Below are positions 1 through 8,568 of a stretch of DNA of 64,000 nucleotides, piece after piece. Position 1 is the first letter of the stretch. Each line of letters opens with the position of its first letter. The stretch is taken from NCBI GenBank assembly GCA_022446795.1, contig JAKVBX010000001.1, positions 89,357 through 153,356 on the forward strand. Reading direction: 5' to 3'. The stretch comes from Phycisphaerales bacterium. Its GTDB lineage: Bacteria > Planctomycetota > Phycisphaerae > Phycisphaerales > SM1A02. Made by a program: the position numbers and the translations under genes. A model generated the notes under the pieces. It made no database searches, was not told where the DNA came from, and saw only the letters and a program-made list of their open reading frames with translations.

Positions 1-456
1 GCGCCGTGGCCCGCGGACCTTGATCCCGTGGCCATCGCCGCCAACGAGACGATGCTCGCGGTTGCCGACGGCCGCACCGGCCGAATCCACCTGTTCGACA
101 CCGAGGGACACCCGCAACAGATCATCGGGCCCGCCCCCGGGGTCGCCCATCCCTGGCCCGGGGGCATCGCCATCCTGGATGACGGCAGCATTGCCGTCTC
201 CGATACGGCCGCCGACCGCATTGACCACTATGCTGCGACCGGTGATCACCTGTCGACCTTGTCCAGTTCGGGTGGAGACCATGGCCAGGTCTGGATGCCC
301 GGCGAGATCACGCAGGACGCCATGGGCCGCATTGTCGTCCTCGACCACGGGAACCACCGCATGCAGGGCTTCCAGCCGGGTACCGGGTGGGTCCTCACCT
401 TCGGGCTCGGCCGAGCCATGACACCGGAACGACTGAAACGGAGCGCTCCACCATGA
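1..456 (+). CDS. NHL/six-bladed propeller protein, C-terminal part
   Basis: This is the 3' end of a gene that enters from the left edge; 151 residues are visible. The protein shows NHL-type propeller strands, with repeated patterns such as LAVADGRTGRIHLFDTEG, IAVSDTAADRIDHY and IVVLDHGNHRMQGF, spaced about 45 residues apart. NHL propellers are usually extracytoplasmic binding or scaffold domains; no catalytic residue is apparent. Its stop codon overlaps the ATG of the lipoprotein gene (ATGA at 453-456), and that gene in turn overlaps the di-heme peroxidase gene, so the three are probably one translationally coupled unit. The N-terminus, and thus the signal peptide and full domain content, lies outside the window. 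Confidence 0.75.
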   Translation, partial: APWPADLDPVAIAANETMLAVADGRTGRIHLFDTEGHPQQIIGPAPGVAHPWPGGIAILDDGSIAVSDTAADRIDHYAATGDHLSTLSSSGGDHGQVWMPGEITQDAMGRIVVLDHGNHRMQGFQPGTGWVLTFGLGRAMTPERLKRSAPP

Positions 457-872
457 TTCGCCTTCTCCTGATCGCCAGCCTCCTGCTCCTCTCCGCCTGT
501 CACTCGGGAATGAACACCCTGGTGGCCTCGCCCGTCGCCCGGACGGTCGCCTCGAATGACGGCTCGTTCACGGTGTACTGGGTTCCGAAACCCGACCCGA
601 TCCCGCTCAACCAGTTCTTCCAGATCGAGATCCAGGTACTGGACATCGCCGCCAATCCGATCACACCCGAGGACGCCACCTTGAAGGTCGATGCCGGCAT
701 GCCGCAACATGGACACGGCATGAACCATGTCGCCCGCGTGGTTCCCCAGGAAGATGGCACGTGGCTGGCGGAAGGCCTGCTCATGCACATGCCCGGTGAC
801 TGGCAGTTGTACTTCGACCTGGAACAGGACGGTGTCTCCCGAAGAGCCCAGACACCGCTGGTGGTGGATTGA
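453..872 (+). CDS. YtkA/FixH-like lipoprotein
   Basis: A 139-residue predicted lipoprotein. The start at 453 gives a short hydrophobic signal ending in a lipobox (LLLLSAC, Cys 14 as acylated residue). The mature part is a small beta-sandwich-like domain with a His/Met-containing motif (DAGMPQHGHGMNH) typical of YtkA/FixH-like domains, which occur in periplasmic proteins near copper or cytochrome functions. The neighbours fit: an NHL propeller upstream and a MauG-type di-heme peroxidase downstream, both overlapping by 4 bp. I infer a periplasmic helper of the peroxidase, perhaps metal-binding, but no specific partner can be proved from sequence. Confidence 0.75.
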   Translation: MIRLLLIASLLLLSACHSGMNTLVASPVARTVASNDGSFTVYWVPKPDPIPLNQFFQIEIQVLDIAANPITPEDATLKVDAGMPQHGHGMNHVARVVPQEDGTWLAEGLLMHMPGDWQLYFDLEQDGVSRRAQTPLVVD

Positions 873-2140
873 CGATCGCCGGCCTCATCCTGCTTGCCAC
901 GCTGGGACTGACCCCCCCCCTCGGCGAGGTCGAGCAACGGCGAGCGTCCGGTCTCAGTCCCGTCGCGGCCACGGCACCCGACCCCACCAACACCGCCTGG
1001 GACCATCCCGTCGCCGCCAGGCTTGGCCAACGGGTCTTCTTCGATCCCGGGTTCTCCCGCAACGGCGCCGTCTCCTGCGCCACGTGCCACGATCCGAAAC
1101 TGGCGTTCACCGATGGCAAGCCTCTGCCGATGGGCCTGGACCAGGGATTTCGCCACACGCCCTCGCTGCTCAACGTAGCGCACCACCGCTGGTTCTTCTG
1201 GGATGGCCGGGCCGACACGCTCTGGTCCCAGGCGCTTCATCCCTTCGAACGTGATGAGGAATTCGGAACCTCGCGGCTGGCCGCACTGCATCGAGTCCAC
1301 GATGACGAGGTTCTCCGGCAGGAGTACGAACAGGTCTTCGGACCGATGCCGCCGCTTGACGACCTCGATCGGTTTCCGGCCAATGCCGGCCCCGGACCCG
1401 ATCCGACCGATCCCCGGGTCATCGGCTGGAACGCGATGACCGACGACGATCGCGAGACCGTGAACCGCGCGTTCTCGAACCTCGGCAAGGCCATCGCCGC
1501 CTACGAGCATCGGCTCATCTCGCCACCGAGTCCCTTCGACCAGTTCGTCGCGGCCATGAAGGCCGGGGACGAAGAGGGCATGAACATCCTGTCTCCGTCG
1601 GCCCGCCGCGGGCTGGTGCTGTTCGTCGGCGAAGCCGGCTGCCGCCAGTGTCACAACGGTGCCCTGCTCAGTGACCGGGAGTTCCACAACATCGGTATTC
1701 CCACCGCCGGGGAGGACCTCCCCTCCGACGCGGGCCGCTGGGAGGGCATCCGGCTGCTGAAGGAAAATCCCTTCCGTGCCAACGGGACCTATTCCGATGC
1801 CCCGGACAGCCAGCGTGGACGGTCGACCGGATCGGTGATCCGCAACAGCGAGCACTGGGGGGCCTTCCGGACGCCGTCTCTCCGGAATCTCAATCGAACG
1901 GCCCCGTACATGCACCATGGGCAGTTCGCGACCCTGGCCGACGTCCTGGGCTACTACAACACCCTGGAGGACATGGTGGTCGTGGATCACCACCAGGAGA
2001 CCGTCCTGCAGCCCCTGGACCTGAGCCCGGAGCAGTTGGCCGACCTGGAGGCCTTTCTCCTGAGTCTCTCCAGCCCCCCGATCGATCCGGCCCTGCGATC
2101 CGCCCCGCCCCGGCCTGGCACCGGATCACCTGATAAGTAG
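869..2140 (+). CDS. di-heme cytochrome c peroxidase / MauG family protein
   Basis: A 423-residue exported di-heme protein. Two heme c attachment sites are visible: CATCH at about residues 70-74 and CRQCH at 258-262, the arrangement of the bacterial cytochrome c peroxidase/MauG family, which reduces hydrogen peroxide or modifies a partner protein in the periplasm. I chose the TTG start at 869, which overlaps the upstream stop (TTGA) and begins with a hydrophobic signal segment. A later start would remove the export signal. A run of nine C residues (912-920) falls inside the signal region. Family assignment is firm; peroxidase versus MauG-type activity cannot be separated here. Confidence 0.88.
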   Translation: MTIAGLILLATLGLTPPLGEVEQRRASGLSPVAATAPDPTNTAWDHPVAARLGQRVFFDPGFSRNGAVSCATCHDPKLAFTDGKPLPMGLDQGFRHTPSLLNVAHHRWFFWDGRADTLWSQALHPFERDEEFGTSRLAALHRVHDDEVLRQEYEQVFGPMPPLDDLDRFPANAGPGPDPTDPRVIGWNAMTDDDRETVNRAFSNLGKAIAAYEHRLISPPSPFDQFVAAMKAGDEEGMNILSPSARRGLVLFVGEAGCRQCHNGALLSDREFHNIGIPTAGEDLPSDAGRWEGIRLLKENPFRANGTYSDAPDSQRGRSTGSVIRNSEHWGAFRTPSLRNLNRTAPYMHHGQFATLADVLGYYNTLEDMVVVDHHQETVLQPLDLSPEQLADLEAFLLSLSSPPIDPALRSAPPRPGTGSPDK

Positions 2141-2259
2141 CCTCCGGGCCCCCCGAAACCGAGTTTCGGGAACCGGACTCGCCCCCGGCCACGTATCCAG
2201 TAGAGTGGTATTGGGGTGCATGACGGGCCCTGGAGGCCCCCTGAGAGAGGAGTTGACCC

Positions 2260-4515
2260 GTGCTCAAGTTGCAGGCACTGTCCGCCGTCCTGGCGGGAGT
2301 TGCTATCGGTGCTACCGCCCTGGCCCACCAGGATGACCCGAAGTTGCGTGATCGGCAGCCTCCCGTCCAGGCCCCGGCCTTCCGGGCTGACGTGAACGGC
2401 ATCAATGCCCACAGCCAACGTGGCGGATTCACCTCCGAAGGTGTCACCCTCCTGAGTTGGCTGTCCCTCTCGGCACTGGGCGGCTATGACACCGGCAATG
2501 ACTGCTGGGGCTACGTCTCTCCCAGTGGCCGCGAGTACGCCATCATGGGCGTCAACTCCGCGACGATCTTCATCGATATCACGAACCCCGGGAACGCCCA
2601 GATCATCGCGACGATCTCCGGCCCCGACAGCCTGTGGCGGGATGTCAAGATCTTCGGACACCACTGCTACGCCGTGTCAGAAGGTGGCAGCGGCATCCAG
2701 GTCATCGACATGGTCAACATCGACATCGGTGTCGTGACACTGGTCAACGTCATCGATGATGTCGGCACGTCCGCGACCCACAACGTGGCCATCGACACGG
2801 TCAGTGGTTTCCTCTATCGCCTCGGTGGTTCCGACAACGGGTGTCGGATCTACGATCTCAACAGCAACCCCGCCTCACCGGCGTACGTGGGAAGCTGGAA
2901 TGACAAGTACGTCCATGACGCCCAGTTCGTCACGTATCCCGCGGGCACGCCCTATGCCGGAAAGCAGATCGGATTCCTCTGCGCCGGTTTCAATGGCGGC
3001 TGGGAGCAGACCGGCCTGACCATCCTGGACTTGACCGACAAGTCGAATATCGTCCAGCTGTCCTCCTACCAGTACAGCAACAACAACTATTCGCACCAGG
3101 GTTGGCTGACGGAAGACTTCCAGCGGTTCTACCTGAACGACGAGTTGGACGAGTCGAACACCGGCTCGGTCACGACCACGCGGATCCTGGATGTGTCCAA
3201 CCTCTCTGCACCCACGCAGGCTGGAACCTGCACGACTGGACTGAGCTCGATCGATCACAACCTGTACATCAAGGGCAACCGGATGTACCAGGCCAACTAT
3301 CGAAGCGGACTCCAGATCTTTGACATCAGCGATCAACTCAACCCGACCCGGGTGGCCTGGTTTGACACCTACCCGTCCGATGACGGAGCCAGTTTCAACG
3401 GGGCCTGGAGTTCATTCCCGTACTTCCCCAGTGGCACGATCATCGTCAGCGACCTGGAACGTGGCTTCTTCGCCTTCCAGACCGCCGACATCGAGATCGC
3501 GCTGGTGGATGACCTGCCATCCATGCTCCCATCCAATGGCGCCAGCCTGGACGTCCGGATCCGTGGACTGGGATCAGGCCAGCCCGACTCGACCACCTTC
3601 TTCCTGAGCGTGGACGATGGATCCGGCAGCCAGGACATTCCGCTCGCCGCCACGGCCGACCCGGATATCTGGACGGTGAACTTTCCCGACATGACGTGCG
3701 GAAACTTCGCCAACTGGTCCCTCTCGGCATCCTCGACCTCCGGTCAGACCGTCACGCTTCCGATCGGTGGCTCGAATTACGAGACGCTGGTCGCCGACGG
3801 TGCGGTCACCGGATTCAGCGACGACTTCGAGTCGGATCTCGGCTGGACCGTTGACAGCACCTGCACCGACGGGCCATGGGGCCGGGGCGTCCCGGTCGAC
3901 AGCGACCGCGGTGATCCCCCGAGCGATGCGGACGGCAGCGGCCAGTGCTACGTCACGGACAATGCCAGCGGCAACTCCGATGTCGATGGCGGCTTGACGG
4001 TCCTGACCTCGCCGGCCATGGATGCGTCCGCTCCCGGCGCCATCCTGAGTTACTGGCGGTGGTACTCCAACGACTTCGGCGGCGCCCCCAATGCCGACGT
4101 CTTCACCGTCGAAGTCTCCGATGACAACGGCGGCACCTGGTCGGTCCTCGAGATCGTCGGCCCCACCGGCATCGAGTGTTCCGGTGGGTGGTACAACAAG
4201 CAGTTCCCGATCGCCGGGATGCCCGGGATCTCCCCCTCGGCGACGTTCCGGGTGAGGTTCACGGCGGAAGATGCCGGAAACGGCTCGGTCATCGAGGCCG
4301 GTGTCGACGGTGTCTCCATCAGCGCCATCGAGTGTGATGAAGTCAATGACTGCCCGGCTGACTGTGCCAACGGCGACGGCGTCGTGGATGTCACCGACGT
4401 CCTGGCCCTGCTGGCCCAGTTCGGCAATCCAGGTGGCTGTGATATCGACAACAGTGGCGTGGTGGATGTCAACGACATGCTCGACGTGATCGCCAGTTGG
4501 GGCCTGTGCCCCTAG
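2260..4515 (+). CDS. choice-of-anchor B propeller protein with dockerin-like C-terminus
   Basis: A 751-residue secreted protein. It starts at a GTG preceded by a purine-rich GAGAGG site and a signal peptide ending near ALA. Residues about 60-410 match the choice-of-anchor B domain with LVIVD-type repeats (for example GIQVIDM, GLTILDL, TTRILDVSN, GLQIFDISD), a propeller-like fold. Residues about 515-695 form a jelly-roll-like domain beginning FSDDFESDLGWTV, as in choice-of-anchor J or MAM-type modules. The end carries two calcium-loop repeats (NGDGVVDVTDVLALL and NSGVVDVNDMLDVI) followed by SWG. Function is likely at the cell surface; no enzyme motif is seen. A strong terminator follows. Confidence 0.85.
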   Translation: MLKLQALSAVLAGVAIGATALAHQDDPKLRDRQPPVQAPAFRADVNGINAHSQRGGFTSEGVTLLSWLSLSALGGYDTGNDCWGYVSPSGREYAIMGVNSATIFIDITNPGNAQIIATISGPDSLWRDVKIFGHHCYAVSEGGSGIQVIDMVNIDIGVVTLVNVIDDVGTSATHNVAIDTVSGFLYRLGGSDNGCRIYDLNSNPASPAYVGSWNDKYVHDAQFVTYPAGTPYAGKQIGFLCAGFNGGWEQTGLTILDLTDKSNIVQLSSYQYSNNNYSHQGWLTEDFQRFYLNDELDESNTGSVTTTRILDVSNLSAPTQAGTCTTGLSSIDHNLYIKGNRMYQANYRSGLQIFDISDQLNPTRVAWFDTYPSDDGASFNGAWSSFPYFPSGTIIVSDLERGFFAFQTADIEIALVDDLPSMLPSNGASLDVRIRGLGSGQPDSTTFFLSVDDGSGSQDIPLAATADPDIWTVNFPDMTCGNFANWSLSASSTSGQTVTLPIGGSNYETLVADGAVTGFSDDFESDLGWTVDSTCTDGPWGRGVPVDSDRGDPPSDADGSGQCYVTDNASGNSDVDGGLTVLTSPAMDASAPGAILSYWRWYSNDFGGAPNADVFTVEVSDDNGGTWSVLEIVGPTGIECSGGWYNKQFPIAGMPGISPSATFRVRFTAEDAGNGSVIEAGVDGVSISAIECDEVNDCPADCANGDGVVDVTDVLALLAQFGNPGGCDIDNSGVVDVNDMLDVIASWGLCP

Positions 4516-4549
4516 GCCACCGAGCCCGTCAGTTCCCTATAGCATGCGA

Positions 4550-4585
4550 CGAGGGCCGATCCTGGTGGATCGGCCCTCGTTTCTT
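4550..4585 (+). terminator. rho-independent terminator
   Basis: A perfect 12-bp stem (4550-4561 with 4568-4579), six-base loop and TTTCTT tail follow the choice-of-anchor B gene and precede the next start by 20 bp. Confidence 0.85.
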
Positions 4586-4599
4586 CACCGGGCGGGCTC

Positions 4600-6561
4600 A
4601 TGGGTTGTGGCGAATGCAAATCATGTGAGGGTGGTCCCTGCCGCGGACTGCTGCCGGAGGCCGAGCTTCCGACCAACCTGCCGCTGGTGGTCTACGACGG
4701 TGACTGCGGGTTCTGCCGGCGATGGCTGAAGCGCTACGAAGCCGTATCACCGCCGGACCGCCTCGCCTGGGCCCCCTACCAGAAGGCCGCGGGCCAGTTC
4801 CCCGGGATCCCGGAGTCCGCCTTTGCCGAGGCAATCCACCTGGTCCAGCCTGATGGATCGTCTGCACGCGGCGCGGAAGCGGTCTACGAGATCATGGATC
4901 GGGTCGATGTCCGATCGTGGCCGCTTCGCCTCTACCGCTGGTTGCCTCCGTTCCGCGGTGTCTCCAACCTGGGGTATCGACTGGTCGCCAACCATCGAGG
5001 CGGCGCCGCCATCGGTGGCAAGCTGCTGTGGGGCAAGATCCAGGTCCCCTCGACCACGCTGCTCACGCGACGGGTCTTTCTTCGTCTGCTCGGGTTGATC
5101 TACCTGATCGCCATGTTGTCGATCGGGTACCAGATGGACGGTCTCTTCGGACCGGAAGGCCTTCGTCCCTTCGAGAACTACCTGGAACTCGTCGCGGCAC
5201 ACGGCGGCTCCGACCGCCCCTTCTTCACCCTGCCCACGACCATGTGGTTCGGCGGAACCGGGATGCTGGAGGCGACCTGGATCACCGGGGTGGTCGCTTC
5301 GACAGCGCTGCTGCTTGGACTGGTTCCCATGCTGTCCATGGCCCTGGCCTGGTTCGCCTACCTGTCGATCGTCAACATCGCCGGCATCTTCATGAGCTAC
5401 CAGTGGGATGTGCTGCTGCTGGAGATCGGCTTCCTCGCCATCTTCTGGGCTCCGTGCGCCTGGCGGCTCAACAGCCCGGCGGTGCGACGACCATCCACGG
5501 TGCTGCGGTGGATGCTGATCTGGCTGCTGCTGCGGTTCATGTTCCTCTCGGGCTGGCTCAAGCTGGCCAGCCAGGACTCCGCCTGGTGGGATCTGACGGC
5601 CCTGGACTACCACTACTGGACACAGCCGTTGCCGCTGTGGACCGCCTGGTACGCCTGGCAGTTGCCGATGTGGTGGCAGAAGCTCAGTTGCCTGCTCATG
5701 TTCATCATTGAACTGGGCATCCCGTTCCTCATCCTGTTCCCACGCATTCCAAGGCTGATCGCCTTCACCACCCTGGTGCTCCTGCAGGTCGGCATCCTGC
5801 TCAGTGGCAACTACGGCTTCTTCAACTGGCTGACGATCGTGCTCTGTGTCGTCCTCCTGGATGACAGCCAGTTGCTCTGGATGTGGCCCAGGCGTGCGCG
5901 TGGACTGATCCGCGTGGGACTCGCCCGACGAGAGTGCCTGCCACGTCGCAGTCTCAACACCCTGGTGGCAGCGCTCCTGCTGAGCATGAGTATTCCGCTC
6001 ACCATGATGCAACTCAGCGACGACCGCTCGCCTCGGCAACGACCCGCCCTGGCGGGCTGGCATCTCGTCAACGGCTACGGTCTCTTCCGCGTGATGACGA
6101 AGACGCGACCGGAGATCCTGATCGAAGGCTCCGCTGACGGCGTGACCTGGGAACCCTACGTGTTCCGATGGAAGCCTGGACCGCTTGATCGCGCTCCAGC
6201 CTGGTGCCAACCCGACATGCCGCGGCTGGACTGGCAACTCTGGTTCGACGGACTGGACTACGAGTACCTGGCCAAGGCGGGTGTCCTGGACCGCCGGCTG
6301 GCCGGCATTCCCAGCGTCGATGGCTCGCAGGTCCTGCCCGACCTGGTTCGAGCCCTGGCGGAGGATCGAGCAGACGTGATCGACCTGCTGGAGTCCAGCC
6401 CGTTTCCAGCCGGCGAACCGCCCCGGTACCTCCGTTGGCACCTGGACCTCTACCGCTTCACCACGAGCTCCCAACGCGACGAGACCGGGGACTGGTGGAC
6501 CCGGGAGCGACTGTATTCCTCGCCGCCGTTGAGCCTGAACGGTCCCGGCAGCCCTGGCTGA
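4600..6561 (+). CDS. DCC thioredoxin-like domain fused to lipase maturation factor-like membrane domain
   Basis: A 653-residue predicted membrane protein made of two parts. Residues about 27-140 are a DCC/DUF393 domain with the hallmark DGDCGFC (Cys 36 and Cys 39), a thioredoxin-like fold with a redox-type CxxC. From about residue 160 on there are many hydrophobic spans and the features of the lipase maturation factor family, whose animal members help fold lipases in the ER. The first 14 residues hold four Cys (3, 6, 9, 14), an unusual tail that may bind metal or be redox active. I infer an envelope factor coupling disulfide chemistry to folding of exported enzymes. It is flanked by a terminator upstream and stands alone. 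Confidence 0.8.
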   Translation: MGCGECKSCEGGPCRGLLPEAELPTNLPLVVYDGDCGFCRRWLKRYEAVSPPDRLAWAPYQKAAGQFPGIPESAFAEAIHLVQPDGSSARGAEAVYEIMDRVDVRSWPLRLYRWLPPFRGVSNLGYRLVANHRGGAAIGGKLLWGKIQVPSTTLLTRRVFLRLLGLIYLIAMLSIGYQMDGLFGPEGLRPFENYLELVAAHGGSDRPFFTLPTTMWFGGTGMLEATWITGVVASTALLLGLVPMLSMALAWFAYLSIVNIAGIFMSYQWDVLLLEIGFLAIFWAPCAWRLNSPAVRRPSTVLRWMLIWLLLRFMFLSGWLKLASQDSAWWDLTALDYHYWTQPLPLWTAWYAWQLPMWWQKLSCLLMFIIELGIPFLILFPRIPRLIAFTTLVLLQVGILLSGNYGFFNWLTIVLCVVLLDDSQLLWMWPRRARGLIRVGLARRECLPRRSLNTLVAALLLSMSIPLTMMQLSDDRSPRQRPALAGWHLVNGYGLFRVMTKTRPEILIEGSADGVTWEPYVFRWKPGPLDRAPAWCQPDMPRLDWQLWFDGLDYEYLAKAGVLDRRLAGIPSVDGSQVLPDLVRALAEDRADVIDLLESSPFPAGEPPRYLRWHLDLYRFTTSSQRDETGDWWTRERLYSSPPLSLNGPGSPG

Positions 6562-6804
6562 GCCCACGGGTGATCAACCCCGACCACGGGGCCTGCAACG
6601 GGCCTTGATTCGAAAATTACCGCGAAACATGGCCTGCCATGGCGTCATTGTCCGATCTGGGCCGATGCCTACCGGCTAGGAGTCAAGGTGTTTTTTTGGA
6701 ATTTCAGCCGATTTGCCGTGATTGAGAACACGCCAGACCGCAGAACCCGTAGCGGAGGTAGAGACCGACCTTCTCCATCCCACCTCTCCCCAGGAACCAC
6801 ACCA

Positions 6805-7002
6805 ATGGCTGGCACATTCCAAGCATGGCAGCAGAAACTCAGAACGATCCTGTCCCGGACAGAGGCGTCGTATGAGCTGCCACAGGGCGAGGTTCTCACC
6901 GCCACCGGTACGACCGATGGTGACCTCCAGGAGCTCTTCAGCTACGGCTGGACGCCCGAGGAGACCGCACGAACGATCACCGAGACGCTCGGACTGCGCT
7001 GA
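6805..7002 (+). CDS. small hypothetical protein, 65 residues
   Basis: A short gene starting at ATG 6805 after an AGGA site and followed closely by a strong terminator. The 65-residue product is soluble, with a polar amphipathic start (FQAWQQKLRTILSR) and an end rich in Thr, Glu and Leu (PEETARTITETLGLR). No signal peptide, cysteine or known motif is visible. The frame is open further upstream, but the longer form would begin within an apparent leader containing a seven-T run (6691-6697), so I prefer the shorter start. Function is unknown; the ribosome site and terminator are the main support that it is a real gene. Confidence 0.55.
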   Translation: MAGTFQAWQQKLRTILSRTEASYELPQGEVLTATGTTDGDLQELFSYGWTPEETARTITETLGLR

Positions 7003-7053
7003 TCCAGGGGGAACCTCGGTTCCCTGCACTCCGAGCCAGACTCGATCGAAAAG

Positions 7054-7087
7054 ACAGCACCCCGCCCTTGGCGGGGTGCTGTTCTTC
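7054..7087 (+). terminator. rho-independent terminator
   Basis: An 11-bp perfect stem (7055-7065 with 7071-7081), loop CCTTG and a T-rich tail TTCTTC lie about 50 bp after the 65-residue gene. Confidence 0.8.
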
Positions 7088-7265
7088 TCATGGAGGCCTC
7101 CAGGGGGCCCTGGAATGCCCAGATCGCTCCTGGAAGGCAAAAAAACAGGCATCCGGGGCCTGATCTCGCTCGAATTGTCCTTGTAGCGATGCTCCCGCGG
7201 GATTCCGGTCCTGCGGGAGATACCGGTTGACGGACCATTCTCGGCCCCGATCGGAACATCCGAGG

Positions 7266-7293
7266 TTGCATTCGTGTACAGACCCAATAGGCT
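7266..7293 (+). promoter_or_regulatory. putative sigma-70-type promoter
   Basis: TTGCAT (7266-7271) and TAGGCT (7288-7293) are separated by 16 bp and lie 42 bp before the ATG at 7336, with a purine-rich ribosome site (AAGGGGA) in between. The same TAGGCT hexamer occurs ahead of the genes starting at 37195, 29765 (minus) and 44936 (minus). Confidence 0.4.
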
Positions 7294-7335
7294 TACAGGG
7301 TTACGTGAAGGGAAGGGAAGGGGATTAGAGCACCC

Positions 7336-7917
7336 ATGTCACCGAAGAACTGGCTCACGGTAGCCGCCATCATCGGCTGCGGATCAACCGCCGCCATGGC
7401 TGACGGATCGATCGAGATCGACCTGGGAGGAAATCTCTTCTCGGGCTACGAGATCTCGTCCATCGGTGACTACTACGCCGGCGAAGCCCACGCCGGAGCC
7501 AAGATCATCAGCATCGACTGGAGTGGTCTTGAACTGGTGACCTTCAACAACGTTGGCGTTCCGTACTACGGCAGCGAAGCCCTGATCGGTATCGAAGGCG
7601 AGGATGAGTTCGGTAGTGACAACACCTACTGGTTCTTCCCGCTTCCGGATGCCAACTACCAGGGCACCCCGGACAACCCCATCGTCCAGGACGACCCGAT
7701 GTCGATGAACGTCGAGTCCTTCGGCCTTCACCTGGACCCGATGGGCGGTATCGGCGCCCTGCTCACCGCAGCCTGGAACGACGGTTCCGGCCTGGACGCC
7801 GGCCAGTGGATCAACGGTATCGTGACGATCCACTACGAGAAGATCCCGGCCCCTGGTGCCCTGGCCCTGCTGGCCCTGGCAGGCGTTGCCGGATCACGCG
7901 GTCGCCGACGGCACTGA
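7336..7917 (+). CDS. exported protein with PEP-CTERM-like sorting tag
   Basis: A 193-residue secreted protein of unknown function. It has an N-terminal signal peptide ending near AMA and a C-terminal tag made of PAPGALALLALAG, a hydrophobic stretch and a final GSRGRRRH, the tripartite pattern of PEP-CTERM-like sorting signals that are processed by an exosortase-type system. The middle part is acidic and rich in aromatic and Gly residues, with no cysteine. No exosortase gene is present in the window. The same kind of tag is found on the protein encoded at 15293-15934. A likely promoter lies at 7266-7293. Confidence 0.75.
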   Translation: MSPKNWLTVAAIIGCGSTAAMADGSIEIDLGGNLFSGYEISSIGDYYAGEAHAGAKIISIDWSGLELVTFNNVGVPYYGSEALIGIEGEDEFGSDNTYWFFPLPDANYQGTPDNPIVQDDPMSMNVESFGLHLDPMGGIGALLTAAWNDGSGLDAGQWINGIVTIHYEKIPAPGALALLALAGVAGSRGRRRH

Positions 7918-7940
7918 GCCACCGCCACACAACACGTTGA

Positions 7941-8141
7941 TCATTCCTCGGTCTGGACTGTTCCAGCCATGCTGTCGATGTTCGGTCCCGCTTCCGGGCG
8001 ACCGTCGCCGATAGGCCAGTCATTGCCGAGGAACGTCCGCTCGTTGTAGGGATCAGGAGCCATGGGCGCCTTCTGGTATCCACATCCCGTGAGACATCCA
8101 AGAAGAGCCATCACGCCAATCGTCATCATTGCTCGTTTCAC
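7941..8141 (-). CDS. small lipoprotein, 66 residues
   Basis: A short minus-strand gene beginning at a GTG (8139-8141) with an AGGAG ribosome site six bases upstream. The product has a basic start, a hydrophobic core and a lipobox LTGC (Cys 20), then a 46-residue polar tail rich in Pro, Asp and Glu. It would be a small lipid-anchored envelope protein; nothing indicates its role. It is convergent with the tagged exported protein (23 bp between stops) and divergent from the feo operon, with 182 bp between them. Confidence 0.7.
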   Translation of the reverse strand: MKRAMMTIGVMALLGCLTGCGYQKAPMAPDPYNERTFLGNDWPIGDGRPEAGPNIDSMAGTVQTEE

Positions 8142-8248
8142 TGGTCACTCCTGCCGGTCAAATCCGGTCGATCTGGCCCCCTCGTGAAGGGCTTGAGATA
8201 CGGCAGCGTACCGTCCGACATGAGACTTGCGAATCGTCCGTCCCCGAC

Positions 8249-8278
8249 TTGTGTCGGGCAGGCCGGATCCGCTATCCT
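8249..8278 (+). promoter_or_regulatory. putative promoter of the feo operon
   Basis: TTGTGT (8249-8254) and TATCCT (8273-8278) are spaced 18 bp apart. The Fur-type palindrome lies just downstream, so that a repressor bound there would block initiation. Confidence 0.5.
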
Positions 8279-8287
8279 GCATGTAGT

Positions 8288-8302
8288 TGAGACTGAATCT
8301 CA
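8288..8302 (+). promoter_or_regulatory. Fur-type operator upstream of feoA
   Basis: The 15-bp sequence TGAGACTGAATCTCA is a 7-1-7 inverted repeat with one mismatch between the arms. It resembles the classic Fur box core TGAGAAT-n-ATTCTCA. It sits 10 bp after the -10-like box and 21 bp before the feoA start. A half site TGAGACT also occurs at 8221-8227. Confidence 0.6.
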
Positions 8303-8323
8303 GCCCTTTGGGAGCCTGATGTC

Positions 8324-8545
8324 ATGAGCCACGCGACCACCTTGGATGCACTGACGACCGGCAGCGAGGTCGTTGTCCTGGATACCCCGGTCGATGACGG
8401 TCCGCTGCTGCAGGCCATGGGCCTCGAGCCCGGCGGCCGCGTCCGGGTGGCCCGACAGGGTGAACCGTGCATCGTCGAGGTCAATGGTTCCCGAATCGGT
8501 CTCTCCAGTGAGATCTGCCGCCAAGTCCAGGTCGAGTCCACCTGA
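8324..8545 (+). CDS. feoA: ferrous iron transport protein A
   Basis: A 73-residue cytoplasmic SH3-like protein of the FeoA family. The signature stretch is visible: LLQAMGLEPGGRVRVAR followed by the second strand pair and the IGLSSEICRQVQV ending. FeoA is a small accessory of the FeoB ferrous iron transporter. The start has a GGAG site nine bases upstream. feoB begins 23 bp after its stop. The upstream Fur-type palindrome suggests repression under iron sufficiency. Confidence 0.92.
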   Translation: MSHATTLDALTTGSEVVVLDTPVDDGPLLQAMGLEPGGRVRVARQGEPCIVEVNGSRIGLSSEICRQVQVEST

Positions 8546-8568
8546 CCCCGGATGCCCTGAGCTCACCC

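Larger units (their letters stand above)
7003..7335. other. intergenic region, 333 bp
   Basis: This gap holds the terminator of the small upstream gene (7054-7087), GC-rich short palindromes around 7094-7117, and the putative promoter and purine-rich leader of the following exported protein (7266-7335). I see no gene in it. Confidence 0.6.

Noticed and set aside
500-1993. Minus-strand open frame opposite the di-heme peroxidase gene
   Set aside because: It has no domain and no start context, while the plus strand encodes two CxxCH hemes.
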